From: Nitrospinaceae bacterium UBA7883
Lineage (GTDB): Bacteria; Nitrospinota_A; UBA7883
DNA: 64,000 nt
NCBI GenBank assembly: GCA_002500605.1
Contig: DLRR01000002.1
Location: 62,146 to 126,145 of the forward strand
Reading direction: 5' to 3'
Every line of letters begins with the position of its first letter. Positions within the stretch are counted from its first letter, which is position 1. The notes under the pieces are model-generated. The model saw only the letters and a list, made by a program, of their open reading frames with translations. It had not been told where the DNA came from and searched no databases. Made by a program: the position numbers and the translations under genes. This document shows, piece after piece, positions 1 through 9,335 of this stretch.

Positions 1-1022
1 CCTCTCCCATCTTCTATCAACCCAAGTTCAAACACAGTCTCACCTACGTCTTTCAGTTCCTTGGCAAGCGAATCAGCTTTTTGGGGCGCAATAACAATTA
101 CCATACCAATACCCATATTAAATGTACGCATCATTTCATCTTCATCTGCACCTGAAGCCTGGGATAATATCCGGAAAATAGGAGGTATCTCCCATGCACT
201 CTTAGAAATTACTGCATCTAAATGGTCACCAAGGATGCGTGGAACATTATCAAGTAATCCACCGCCGGTAATGTGAGCAAGGCCTTTAATAGGATGAGAT
301 TGGATAAGCGGCCAAAGAATTGTTGAGTAATCTTTGTGCGGTATTAGAAACTCTTCTCCAACTGTGTGGCCTAACTCACCCAAGTGGCTATCAATGGAGT
401 AACCCAGTTTATCAAAAAATATTTTGCGGGCCATTGTGTATCCATTTGTGTGAAGGCCGGCGGAAGCCATGCCCAAAACGGCATCTCCGGCACAAATTGT
501 CGAACCATCTATGATTTTTGATTTTTCAACAACTCCGGTAACCATTCCTACTAAATCAAATTCATTCTTTGCATATATGCCCGGTAGTTCCGCCGTCTCA
601 CCTCCCACCAATTCTACTCCTGCCTTAAGGCACGCTTTTGCTAACCCTTCAACTAGTTTCTCAATCTGGTTGGGGTGTAATTTGTCCGTAGCGACATAGT
701 CCAGAAATGTAAGACCTTTTGCACCTTGACAAAGAATATCATTAAGGCAATGGTTTACAATGTCATGTCCTACCGTATCGTATTTATTGGCCATTCTGGC
801 TACCATCAACTTAGTGCCTACTCCATCAACACTCTGCACAAGGACTGGTTCTTTGTATTTCTCTAATAGTGAAGAAAAATTGAATAATGAACCGAAAGAA
901 CCTATTCCAGCTAGCGACCCCCCTATGTGAGTGGATTTTGCTAATTTTTTTATTCGCCGCAAAACTTCTGTTCCGGCATCTATATCAACACCTGAGTTTT
1001 TATATGTTATCGGGTCTTTCAT
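1..1022 (-). CDS. purM: Phosphoribosylformylglycinamidine cyclo-ligase (AIR synthase), 3' end cut by window edge
   Basis: Catalyses the ATP-dependent ring closure of FGAM to AIR, the fifth step of de novo purine synthesis, in the cytoplasm. Reading the minus strand from the ATG at 1022 gives about 340 codons open to the left edge, beginning MKDPITYKNSGVDIDAG. Typical family motifs follow: VQSVDGVGTKL near residue 62, NDILCQGAKGLTFLDYVA, the GGETAELPG loop, the LASAGLHTNG-like stretch and HITGGGLLDN. PurM is usually about 345 residues, so only a few C-terminal residues are missing. It has no co-directional neighbour in view on its 5' side. Confidence 0.95.
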   Translation of the reverse strand, partial: MKDPITYKNSGVDIDAGTEVLRRIKKLAKSTHIGGSLAGIGSFGSLFNFSSLLEKYKEPVLVQSVDGVGTKLMVARMANKYDTVGHDIVNHCLNDILCQGAKGLTFLDYVATDKLHPNQIEKLVEGLAKACLKAGVELVGGETAELPGIYAKNEFDLVGMVTGVVEKSKIIDGSTICAGDAVLGMASAGLHTNGYTMARKIFFDKLGYSIDSHLGELGHTVGEEFLIPHKDYSTILWPLIQSHPIKGLAHITGGGLLDNVPRILGDHLDAVISKSAWEIPPIFRILSQASGADEDEMMRTFNMGIGMVIVIAPQKADSLAKELKDVGETVFELGLIEDGR

Positions 1023-1215
1023 ACAAGTTTATCCAGTTTTATAATAAAACGATTAATATCGTATCCTAGTAAGTGTAAACATGGTAACTGAATTTATTAA
1101 CTTGCAAAAAAATGGCAGAAATTAAAATTAACCAGTAATAGCACCTTCAAGTATACACATTTTGGAAAAACTACTATCTTTTGAGCAGTGTTTTAAGTCA
1201 GACAACAGAAATGAG

Positions 1216-1241
1216 TTATTATACGAACTAATGTATAATAA
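1216..1241. promoter_or_regulatory. Perfect 9-bp inverted repeat enclosing a -10-like TATAAT
   Basis: The arms TTATTATAC (1216-1224) and GTATAATAA (1233-1241) are exact reverse complements separated by 8 nt. The right arm contains TATAAT at 1234-1239, and the repeat ends 24 nt before the ATG of the next small gene. It could be an operator over the promoter or a leader hairpin. No clear -35 is visible. The rest of the 1023-1265 gap is AT-rich with nothing else recognised. Confidence 0.35.
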
Positions 1242-1265
1242 TCGTCCTATTAATAAAGGCCTAGT

Positions 1266-1568
1266 ATGAGCGAAAAGAAGAATCAGGAGTTTCTTGAGTC
1301 AATGGAACTTATTATTGAGTATGCCAAAAAGATTGCCAACGGAGAGAATATAGAAATTACCAAAGCCGAGTGGAACAACGGAAAGGAAACAAACCCCGAC
1401 CGTGTTGCCCATATTCTAACTTTGGAAGCAGGCACTAGGCGTTCTGAGGTTTTTATGCGTAGAGACAGCATTGAGGGGTTTCCTTCAGACCCAAACTCTG
1501 ATAAAACTAGGTCAGTGATAAAAGGAATGATAATACATATTCATTCACAGCAATCATCTGTTCATTGA
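1266..1568 (+). CDS. Small hypothetical protein (100 aa)
   Basis: I do not recognise this family. The ATG at 1266 follows an AAAGG-like ribosome binding site. The product is hydrophilic and acidic to neutral, starting MSEKKNQEFLESMELIIEYAKK, with no signal peptide or membrane segment. The first 30 residues look like an amphipathic helix and the rest is mixed. It lies 62 bp upstream of a PpiC-type isomerase on the same strand and may be cotranscribed with it. A competing minus-strand frame at 1283-1471 lacks a ribosome binding site and looks like a shadow. Confidence 0.6.
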   Translation: MSEKKNQEFLESMELIIEYAKKIANGENIEITKAEWNNGKETNPDRVAHILTLEAGTRRSEVFMRRDSIEGFPSDPNSDKTRSVIKGMIIHIHSQQSSVH

Positions 1569-1630
1569 TTAGATTTTTCTAAACAGACCGTATAGAAGAA
1601 AAGTAACCATATTTGAAAGATTAAGCCAAA

Positions 1631-2707
1631 ATGAGCCGGATTATTGTTGTCGTATCAGTAGTATTATTCATTGCTGGGTCAGCAACGTACTTTATTTCGC
1701 CTACGCTTAACAAGTCACCCTCAGTATTGCCAATAAAAACTCAGATAAGCACTAATCTTAATAGGCAGCAATCCGAACCCAGTTTAGAGACTAGCGCAGA
1801 AGTGAATCTGGACAGTGTGCCTGAAGTAATGGCCATAGTTGAAGGTAAAAAAATTTCCAGCACCATATACCTGCGCACTTTAATAATGATCAAGGAAAAT
1901 ATAGAAAAGGCAGGGCAAAAACTGGATGAGAACACGTTCAACCAATTAAAAAGGGAGATTGTAGAAAGCATTATAAATACAGAAGCACTGCTATACCAAG
2001 CAAAGAAAGAAGGTATTAACGTCCCCAAAAAAGAAGTTGAAGATAGGTTAAAAAAGATTCAGTCAAACTTTCAAGATCAAGCTCATTTTGAAAAAGCCAT
2101 AACAGAACAAGGCTTAACAATTGATGAGTTTGTGTCAGACATAGAGAGAGGACTTCGTATAAATACCCTGCTTCAAAACAAAGTAATCAGCAAAGTGGAT
2201 GTTAACGACAACGCAGTCAAGGAATACTATAAATTGAATCAACTTGAATTCGAAGAAGAAGAAAAGATCCACGCAGCACACATTTTAATCAAAGCAGGAG
2301 CAGCGATGTCTGAAAACGACAAGGCTAAGGCTAAAGAAAAAGCAGAGGGCATCCTAAAACAAATACGGGCTGGCGCAAGCTTCGATGAAATTGCCTCCAC
2401 AGAAAACCACGACGAAGCAACCGCTTTACGTGCAGGCGATCTTGGATCTTTACGGAAAAGTCAATTCGTGGCCCAGTTTACCCAAGCTGCATTAACTCTA
2501 TTGCCAGGTGATATATCAGGCGTGGTGGAGACTCGTTTTGGATATCACATATTTAAATTAATTGACAAGGTGCCCTCAACATTCATCCCCTTTGAGAAAG
2601 TGGCCGGCCAAATCAAAGATCAACTCGAGAATCAACAACGAAACCGAATGATCTCTAATTACATTAGCAGATTAAGGAACAGTTTGGCGGTTAAGGTGTT
2701 TATTTAA
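1631..2707 (+). CDS. PpiC-type periplasmic peptidyl-prolyl cis-trans isomerase, SurA/PrsA-like
   Basis: Predicted chaperone-isomerase for proteins passing through the periplasm. An N-terminal hydrophobic segment (about residues 3-25) would act as signal anchor. A SurA_N/SurA-like helical region follows (about 65-190), with an MAIVEGKKIS start typical of these folds. A parvulin (PpiC) domain occupies about 215-320, recognisable by AAHILIKAG, GASFDEIASTEN, GDLGSLRKSQ and FGYHIFKL. The 358-residue length fits single-parvulin SurA/PrsA/PpiD relatives. There is no lipobox. It is the last gene before a convergent minus-strand gene. The specific symbol cannot be fixed from sequence alone. Confidence 0.88.
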   Translation: MSRIIVVVSVVLFIAGSATYFISPTLNKSPSVLPIKTQISTNLNRQQSEPSLETSAEVNLDSVPEVMAIVEGKKISSTIYLRTLIMIKENIEKAGQKLDENTFNQLKREIVESIINTEALLYQAKKEGINVPKKEVEDRLKKIQSNFQDQAHFEKAITEQGLTIDEFVSDIERGLRINTLLQNKVISKVDVNDNAVKEYYKLNQLEFEEEEKIHAAHILIKAGAAMSENDKAKAKEKAEGILKQIRAGASFDEIASTENHDEATALRAGDLGSLRKSQFVAQFTQAALTLLPGDISGVVETRFGYHIFKLIDKVPSTFIPFEKVAGQIKDQLENQQRNRMISNYISRLRNSLAVKVFI

Positions 2708-2769
2708 CCATTCGAAAGCCATAAAAATATTGCCAAGAGAATCTGGATCAATGCCGTTTATAGGGTTTA

Positions 2770-3682
2770 TCAATGCTGATGGTCGAAATCCTTTGGCAAT
2801 GGTGCCAGCGATAGATTCTCAGCTCTGACCTGAGCGTAGTTAACAGAACTATTAGTTTTTGAGCTATTTGCATAACAATATGCACATTCTGCTAGGCAAG
2901 TGTTGTATGCACCAATATCCCTACTCTCGAAACAACGACAACCTTTTCGAGTGGCCCTTATTTTTTGCTTGCTCAAATGCATGCCCTTCAGATCGGAAAA
3001 CCTTTGTGGGTCTATACATGATGAAGCGCTAATACCATCATCCCAAAAGTCTGGTTCGCAACATGTTCGAAGATCGAAACCATATTCCAAAGAAATATCA
3101 GAAAAGTCACTCAACATTGATTTCAATTCACTAACCGGCGGTCGGTCGACTTCAATTCCCGACCTCGACAACACTGGATAATAATTCCAAAACAGTTTTC
3201 TGTAATGATCGATAAAAGATATTACACATGTGTCTGATAAGCCTTGAAGCCGCTTACACATTCCTTTAAAGTTTTTTGTGTGCCACACCCCCCCTACTAG
3301 TGGAAGAAGTCAGGGCTATCGGGTCATATCGCCACACTAACGATCTTGGCCCCCAAATTTTAGATATTTTGAGCATAGTTTTGCAGCTAGCATCTACAGA
3401 TGGTACAAAGCATTCAAATGGCTCTGGATACCCTATTAAAGTATATTGAACGCAAAAGGCAAAACCAAGGTCGTTGAGGAGGTCTTTATGTTTGAGCATT
3501 GGTTTGAAGTTTCTTGTCCAAAACATGATTCCTTCCACATCATCAGGTTTTAACATAACCTTGCTTACGACTGCATTAAACGGGTTAACTACAAGACAAA
3601 AACCTCTATTAACTTTATCAATGAACCAGTCGGAATAATATGCGGGAATATCAGTTCGTCTTGATGCAGAAATTAGATGCAA
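2770..3682 (-). pseudogene. DUF1848 family protein, split by a frameshift in a 7-G run
   Basis: Two adjoining minus-strand frames encode the two halves of a DUF1848 protein. The N-terminal part (from the ATG at 3682) has the hallmark MHLISASRRTDIPAYYSDW and MFWTRNFKP. The C-terminal part (2770-3288) has the cysteine-rich ending CRCFESRDIGAYNTC followed by CAYCYA. They join in register, giving ...TSSTSRGVWHTKNFKGM, if one G is removed from the 7-G run (C-run at 3288-3294 on the plus strand). The family is about 300 residues and its biochemical role is unknown; the C-terminal cysteines suggest a metal or Fe-S site. This is either a recent pseudogene, a slippage-prone gene or a homopolymer sequencing error. 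Confidence 0.8.
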
Positions 3683-3703
3683 ATTGTTACCCCTGATATA
3701 GGT

Positions 3704-5422
3704 TCAATCTTCACTTTTTACCTCTTGACGCACTTCTCTGGCCCATTTAATGGCAGATTTGTTCGATCTCGCAGAGTTGGTACCAGCTGTCATCCGTGCA
3801 AGTTCGATTATACGCTCGTCCTCTGTTAGTTCTTTAACTTTTGCAGTAACCCTATCTTTTACACCCTTCTTCTCTACCCTAAAATGTGCGTTTGCATATT
3901 TTGCCACTTGGGACAGATGTGTGATTACAAAAATCTGATTACTGCCGGCCAATGCTTTTAACTTTCTACCTAACATATCTGCTGTGGCGCCACCAATACC
4001 TGCATCCACCTCATCAAAAATCATTGATGCAGCGCCAAGTTGCTCCCGTGCAACAGTTTTTAAAGCTAGCATTAGTCGGCTGATCTCTCCGCCAGAAGCC
4101 GTTTTTACTAGTGATTTGGGTGGCTCGCCCGGATTAGCACTAAAAAGGAGTTCCATTTCCCCAAATCCTAATGGCCCCAGTTTTTGCTTAACACCATCTT
4201 GCAAATAGCCATCTTCACTCTCTTCATATGAAAATTTCGGTGCAAGTTTTACCTTCCCCATGTTTAAGTCTGATAACAAACGAATCACTGCAGCAGAAAA
4301 CTTCTTAGATCCTTTTTGTCGCTCTAAGTCCAGTTCACTGGCCAGCTTGCCAGCATTCTTAGTCAATTCCGCAACTGCATCTTCCAGCTTTTCATTATTG
4401 CCAAGGTCGTAGGAGAGAGTATCCAGTTCCATTTCAGCACTTTTACCGTGCGAAATAATTTCCTCTATCGTGCTACCATATTTGCGTTTTAAATTTTTTA
4501 TCAGTTCAAGGCGTTCATCAACCTCATCGAGCCGCCCATGATGCCCATCATCAATCATGTTTGCGTATTGTCTAACTTCAGCGGAAACCTCTTCTAGCCC
4601 ATAAAACGATTCAGTCAGTTTCTCAGCCATCGGCTTAACCGATGGATCAATGCCTACAATCTGATCAAACAACGACCTTATCGCATTGGTTATGTTAATC
4701 ACAGAGTCTTCTGCCTCATCAATATCATTAACAATGGAAGAAGATAGTTCCAACAGCTTTTTTGTGTTTACCAATCTATTTTTTTCTGCCGTTAATGCTG
4801 TATCTTCTTTGGGCTTAAGACTTGCGCCGTTAATTTCTTCTATCTGGTACTTTAGTAAATCAACCTTCTGTTCTAGCTCCATTCGATTGCTATTAGCTTT
4901 TGCTAGCCTGTCCCTTGCTGTAACCAGGTCGTTATAGGAAGCCTGATAAACAGACAACTTTTTATTAAGACCTAAGAATCCGTCAAAAAGTGGCATATGT
5001 GAAACAGGGTTTAGTAAAGATTGGTGCTCGTTCTGCCCATGTATGTCCACAAGACGTTCGCCGATTGACCTGATTTGGGCAATAGTTATCGGCGATCCAT
5101 TTAAGTACGCCCGGCTTTTTCCAGAACGGTTCACCACACGTCTGAGTATAAGTTCACCTTCGCATGAATAACCGAGATCATTAAGCCAATTCTCAACTGT
5201 GGCTAACTTGCTGATATCAAAGCTGGCTTCCACTGTTGCTACTTCTGAGCCAAAACGGATCATTTCTTCACTAGACCTGCTTCCAAGAGCTAAACCAAGG
5301 GCTTCAATAAGGATGGACTTGCCAGCACCTGTCTCACCTGTGAGGACGTTTAGTCCTTCTGAAAATTCGATCAGCGCTTCATCAATGATGGCAAAGTTAA
5401 CTGCTCTGAGCTCTTTAAGCAT
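3704..5422 (-). CDS. recN: DNA repair protein RecN (SMC-like ATPase)
   Basis: Acts at double-strand breaks in recombinational repair. The 572 residues match the usual RecN length. The N-terminus is diagnostic: LKELRAVNFAIIDEALIEF, then Walker A GETGAGKS around residues 29-36. A coiled-coil region with the RecN hinge fills the middle, and the C-terminal lobe carries the signature TASGGEISRLMLALK and Walker B MIFDEVDAGIGG, followed by FVITHLSQVAKYA. It starts at the ATG at 5422. The 3' end lies just beyond the start of the broken DUF1848 gene, so the two may once have been cotranscribed. Confidence 0.97.
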   Translation of the reverse strand: MLKELRAVNFAIIDEALIEFSEGLNVLTGETGAGKSILIEALGLALGSRSSEEMIRFGSEVATVEASFDISKLATVENWLNDLGYSCEGELILRRVVNRSGKSRAYLNGSPITIAQIRSIGERLVDIHGQNEHQSLLNPVSHMPLFDGFLGLNKKLSVYQASYNDLVTARDRLAKANSNRMELEQKVDLLKYQIEEINGASLKPKEDTALTAEKNRLVNTKKLLELSSSIVNDIDEAEDSVINITNAIRSLFDQIVGIDPSVKPMAEKLTESFYGLEEVSAEVRQYANMIDDGHHGRLDEVDERLELIKNLKRKYGSTIEEIISHGKSAEMELDTLSYDLGNNEKLEDAVAELTKNAGKLASELDLERQKGSKKFSAAVIRLLSDLNMGKVKLAPKFSYEESEDGYLQDGVKQKLGPLGFGEMELLFSANPGEPPKSLVKTASGGEISRLMLALKTVAREQLGAASMIFDEVDAGIGGATADMLGRKLKALAGSNQIFVITHLSQVAKYANAHFRVEKKGVKDRVTAKVKELTEDERIIELARMTAGTNSARSNKSAIKWAREVRQEVKSED

Positions 5423-5605
5423 TGTTTTTGATACTTCTAAAGTGTGGCCTTAGTTAATCACAGCACAAGATAAAGTTCCCCCTTGGTATTACGGAGACAA
5501 ATTTTCAATAGTTCTATTGAAAAATTACGTAGTCTTGTTCTTGAACCCGAATAAAGTCATTGTTTATTTAGTGTTAATTGTTTTATCTTTCTTTTTCATC
5601 GCTCA

Positions 5606-6469
5606 TCATTTTTCAAGGCTACCCCATTTTAGTTTGCCTCGTAACAACTCATAATAGTTTGCAAAAGGTGAGCGAATAATTCGCGTAACTTTAGAAGATT
5701 TGGCAATCCTAAGTTTTCCTCCGACACCAAGCCCAAATGCTATTTGGCCGTCTACGGTAGCCACGACCTCGCTCTTTACCCTTGGAGAAATGGAGATGTG
5801 AATGGTAACACTATCAGGCAACACAATTGGCCTTATCGAAAGCGTATGAGGGCATATTGGGCTTATTATAAATGAGTTAAGTGACGGATAAACGATAGGA
5901 CCGCCATTTGAAAGATTGTAAGCAGTCGAGCCAGTAGGGGTGGAGACTATCAATCCGTCGGCTGTGTAAGTGTTCACCAAGACGTCATCTACTTCCACAA
6001 CAATGTCTATCATTTGCGCTAAAGCACCACGGTGAATAACAACATCATTCAATGCTGTGTATGATACTTTCTCTTTGCTGTCGTTATAAAGCCTGGCATC
6101 AATCATTATTCTATCTTCATAAGCGAAGTCATTGTTTAGGATCTTTTCTAATCCTTCAAACATATCTTCGTACGAAAACTCAGTTAAAAACCCAAGACTA
6201 CCAAGGTTTACACCTAACAAAGGAACAGCCCTATTTTCAATCATGCGTGACAAGCCAATTATTGTTCCGTCCCCTCCCATCGCCACGATAATATCGGATT
6301 GCCCCACTACATCGTGGATTGTAAGGTTAGAATTTAAACCGGCTATTTTGGCAGTGTTGCTATCCATCAGCTGTTTGAAATTTCTATCGGAAAGCCAACT
6401 CAGTAAACCTTTTACGCATTGAGCAGCTAATGGGCTCTCAGCTTTTGCGATAACACCAACGGACTTCAT
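5606..6469 (-). CDS. nadK: NAD kinase
   Basis: Phosphorylates NAD to NADP in the cytoplasm. The 287-residue product has the family motifs in order: VAMGGDGTIIGLSRM (about residues 63-77, the GGDG motif), GVNLGSLGFLTE, LNDVVIHRG, ADGLIVSTPTGSTAYNLSNGGPIVYP (the second, catalytic loop) and SISPRVKSEVVATVDGQ. It lies upstream of recN in the same direction, separated by a 183-bp gap (5423-5605) in which I see no further feature. A nadK-recN neighbourhood is common in bacteria. It is divergent from bamD across 223 AT-rich bases. Confidence 0.97.
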   Translation of the reverse strand: MKSVGVIAKAESPLAAQCVKGLLSWLSDRNFKQLMDSNTAKIAGLNSNLTIHDVVGQSDIIVAMGGDGTIIGLSRMIENRAVPLLGVNLGSLGFLTEFSYEDMFEGLEKILNNDFAYEDRIMIDARLYNDSKEKVSYTALNDVVIHRGALAQMIDIVVEVDDVLVNTYTADGLIVSTPTGSTAYNLSNGGPIVYPSLNSFIISPICPHTLSIRPIVLPDSVTIHISISPRVKSEVVATVDGQIAFGLGVGGKLRIAKSSKVTRIIRSPFANYYELLRGKLKWGSLEK

Positions 6470-6692
6470 AGAATATTTACAACCAAATGTACCAACAATT
6501 TGATAACCACACTGAACACAGCCTTTTAAAAGACTGTTTGCTTTGGGTTTTTTGCTCTATTAAAATGTTTATACAATTATAATGACAATTCACTTTTAAT
6601 GCCTACAAATATGTTTTATAAACTTAACAAATGAGATGTCAAACTGCTGACCTATTAATAAAAACTGAAACTTTCGTTTTTGGCTTACAATA

Positions 6693-7457
6693 ATGAAAAT
6701 ATACGGGAAGTTCATTTCTTTAGCATTACCTGCAATCCTGATAGTAACAACTTTTTCTGGCTGCAGTAACAGCAAGGTCTTGATTAAAAAAGACGATACA
6801 CTGATGAACGAAGCAAACAATCACTATGCCCGGGATCAGTTTCTTGAAGCAAACGAAAAATATCAGAAATTAGTTGATGAGTTTCCCGATTCTCGACATA
6901 GGAAATTATCAATACTTGGAATTGCCGACAGCTTATTCAAACAAAATAAGTTCTTCGAAGCCGCTTTATTCTATGGAAGATTCAAAGAATTATACCCCAT
7001 GGACTATCTTGCACCTAAGGCATTGTTTTACCAAGCCATGTGCCACTATAACGACACATCCACATATGACCGGAATCAAAGCAGCGCCCAAAAAGCCGTT
7101 AACATTTTTAATGAGTTTATTAAGGAATACCCTGACCACCTTCTTAAGCCCTATGCGGAAGAGAAAAAAGCCAAAATGATTAGCCTAATGAGGGAAAGTG
7201 AAATGAGTATCATACGGTTTTACCACAGGACAAACCGTAACCAGTCAGCAATAATGAGAATTTCAGAGTTTTTGGAAAAAAATCCGTACTCCAAACATAT
7301 TCCAGAAGTGTTATTTATACTTGGCGATAGTTATGTGCATGAGCAAGCATACAAAAAAGCTGCAAAAGCTTATATGGAAATCATAGAGAAGTATCCCAAC
7401 AGCATGCACTATAAACTGGCCATTCAAATGGCAAAAAAGCTAAAACTCAAAAATTAG
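6693..7457 (+). CDS. bamD: Outer membrane protein assembly factor BamD (lipoprotein)
   Basis: Lipoprotein of the BAM complex that inserts beta-barrel proteins into the outer membrane. A lipoprotein signal (residues 1-24) ends in a lipobox TFSGC, with Cys24 as the predicted lipidation site. Tetratricopeptide-like units follow, with BamD-typical phrases such as NEKYQKLVDEFPDSRH, AALFYGRFKELYP and AVNIFNEFIKEYPD, ending AAKAYMEIIEKYPNS. The 254-residue length fits BamD (about 240-280). Its presence is strong evidence for a Gram-negative envelope. It is followed 30 bp later by a DJ-1/PfpI gene in the same direction. Confidence 0.9.
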   Translation: MKIYGKFISLALPAILIVTTFSGCSNSKVLIKKDDTLMNEANNHYARDQFLEANEKYQKLVDEFPDSRHRKLSILGIADSLFKQNKFFEAALFYGRFKELYPMDYLAPKALFYQAMCHYNDTSTYDRNQSSAQKAVNIFNEFIKEYPDHLLKPYAEEKKAKMISLMRESEMSIIRFYHRTNRNQSAIMRISEFLEKNPYSKHIPEVLFILGDSYVHEQAYKKAAKAYMEIIEKYPNSMHYKLAIQMAKKLKLKN

Positions 7458-7487
7458 AATATCGGTAGTAGCGGTAGATTGTTGGCA

Positions 7488-8021
7488 ATGATTACAACTG
7501 GTAAAACAGCTTTATTTATAATCTCTCCAGAAAATTTCCGTGATGAAGAGTTAAATATTCCTAGAAAGGCTCTAACAGACGCTGGAGTCTCCGTCACCAT
7601 TGCATCAACAAGACGCGGAGTGGCAATCGGCATGAATGGGCATGCCGAACAAGTAGATTTTACTATTGAGGATATTACCGGGGAAAATTATGATGCCATT
7701 GCGATAATTGGAGGAGTGGGGGCACAAATACACCTCTGGGAAGAGGAAAAACTTGTTGAAATTGTAAAACGCCATCACAGACTGGGACGTGTAGTAAGTT
7801 CAATTTGCTTAAGTGGGGTTGTACTTGCCAAAGCAGGGATTTTAGCTGGCATAAAATCTACAGTTTACAAAAACGAAGTATCACTAGAAAAACTTCGTTC
7901 GTATGGGGCTATATATGTTAATAGGTCTGTTGTACAGGAAGGAAATATCATCACAGCCTCAGGTCCGTCTGCAGCCAGGGAGTTTGGGCAAAAATTAATT
8001 AGGGCCCTAAATATAGGATAA
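7488..8021 (+). CDS. DJ-1/PfpI family protein
   Basis: Class I glutamine amidotransferase-like fold; members act as proteases, glyoxalase/deglycase-like enzymes or chaperones, so the substrate is unknown. Visible features are ALFIISPENFRDEEL at the start with the family's conserved acidic residue, AIAIIGGVGAQIHLWE, and the nucleophile elbow SSICLSGVVLAKAG with the predicted catalytic Cys. The usual 'AICHG' is changed to 'SICLSG', so the residue after Cys is Leu. The ATG at 7488 was preferred to two in-frame TTGs just upstream; neither has a strong ribosome binding site. It is followed 5 bp later by a transporter gene. Confidence 0.85.
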   Translation: MITTGKTALFIISPENFRDEELNIPRKALTDAGVSVTIASTRRGVAIGMNGHAEQVDFTIEDITGENYDAIAIIGGVGAQIHLWEEEKLVEIVKRHHRLGRVVSSICLSGVVLAKAGILAGIKSTVYKNEVSLEKLRSYGAIYVNRSVVQEGNIITASGPSAAREFGQKLIRALNIG

Positions 8022-8025
8022 AGCT

Positions 8026-9243
8026 TTGTTAAAAAAATTAGCCTTTGTAACCGAAATCTTTACCGTCAAAGAAAAGAAAGCCCTTTTTAATCTTTCACTG
8101 GTCATTGGTTTTCGCATGCTAGGTTTGTCAATGCTAATACCAGTTTTTTCAACGTATGCCATTGGCTTACAAAAATCTTCAGGCTTTCTCGTTGGATTGG
8201 CATTTGGAGTATACGGTCTAACACAGGCACTTTTCCAGATTCCATTTGGCCATTTATCTGATAAATTTGGTAGACGCCTAGTGGTCGCTTTAGGCCTTAC
8301 TTTATTCGGTATTGGCAGTGCTATATGTGCAATAACAGATGACATTTATATATTAATAATCGGACGATTTATACAAGGAAGCGGTGCTATCACATCTGCG
8401 TGCTTCGCATGGGTGGCCGATGTAACTACAGAATCGCATAGAAATAGAGCAATGGCCTTTATGGGCATAGCTATTGGAGGCGGAATTGTCTTTGGAATGA
8501 TACTCGGCCCATCACTTGGTGGAATATGGGGTGTCGGTTTTCTTTTCTGGTTAACCACCCTCTTCTCAATGGTGGGCCTGTTTATCATACTCTTTTTAAT
8601 GGAAGAGAACACAGAAGGTTACGTTAAAGACACCAGTTTCACAACTGACTCAAGCCATTTATTAAAAGTTATCTTTGAACCAGAATTTATGCGACTCAAT
8701 GTCACTGGATTTATTGTTAACATGTCAATGATAGCTACCTTTTTTACCGTTCCCCTTAGACTGGCCAAAAGTTTTTCCATGAGCGATCTCTGGATTATTT
8801 ACCTACCGCTCAGCGTGATTGGCGCAATAGCAATGATGTACTCATCTCGTAGAGCCGATTTGGGTAATGGTCGAACCATGCTTATTCTGGCTCTCAGTGT
8901 ATTATCTTCAGCATTCCTAATGCTATTCGTCGGTACAACATTGTTGACTACATTGGGTGGGTTTGCCTTGTTTTTTGGCGCATTTTCTGTTTTGGAAGCC
9001 ATTCTACCAGCAACTGTATCCAAATTATCTCACCCTGAAAAAAGAGGTGTGACAATAGGAGTTTATAACTTATTTCAATTCTCTGGTACATTCTTTGGTG
9101 GTATTGTCGCTGGTTGGCTATATGCATACTCCGAAAACGCAATCTTCTCCATCATGATGGCCTTAACTTTTATATCTGTTGCCTTGATCGCAACAAGCAA
9201 AAAACATAGAGTCGAAATAGCGAACCGAAATAACTCCAAATAG
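8026..9243 (+). CDS. Major facilitator superfamily transporter, YajR-like core
   Basis: A 405-residue inner-membrane protein with about 12 hydrophobic segments. The first helix, FRMLGLSMLIPVFSTYA, and the motif-A loop GHLSDKFGRR resemble E. coli YajR closely, as does GRFIQGSGAITSACFAWVADVT. It stops after the twelfth helix and lacks YajR's C-terminal cytoplasmic YAM domain. The start is probably TTG at 8026 with AGGA eight bases upstream. It lies 4 bp after the PfpI gene, so translational coupling is likely. The substrate is unknown; drug or small-metabolite efflux is the family norm. Confidence 0.88.
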   Translation: MLKKLAFVTEIFTVKEKKALFNLSLVIGFRMLGLSMLIPVFSTYAIGLQKSSGFLVGLAFGVYGLTQALFQIPFGHLSDKFGRRLVVALGLTLFGIGSAICAITDDIYILIIGRFIQGSGAITSACFAWVADVTTESHRNRAMAFMGIAIGGGIVFGMILGPSLGGIWGVGFLFWLTTLFSMVGLFIILFLMEENTEGYVKDTSFTTDSSHLLKVIFEPEFMRLNVTGFIVNMSMIATFFTVPLRLAKSFSMSDLWIIYLPLSVIGAIAMMYSSRRADLGNGRTMLILALSVLSSAFLMLFVGTTLLTTLGGFALFFGAFSVLEAILPATVSKLSHPEKRGVTIGVYNLFQFSGTFFGGIVAGWLYAYSENAIFSIMMALTFISVALIATSKKHRVEIANRNNSK

Positions 9244-9335
9244 TAGGCTATGCACTGTATTGTTTCGAATAGCTTTTTCTCAAAGATAAGTTGGCTATGG
9301 CAGATTAAAAAGAGTGTTATGTAGGACTAAAATTA

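Noticed and set aside
7479..7487. TTG start codons for the PfpI gene
   Set aside because: ATG at 7488 is in frame and sufficient for the domain; the TTGs have no better ribosome binding site.
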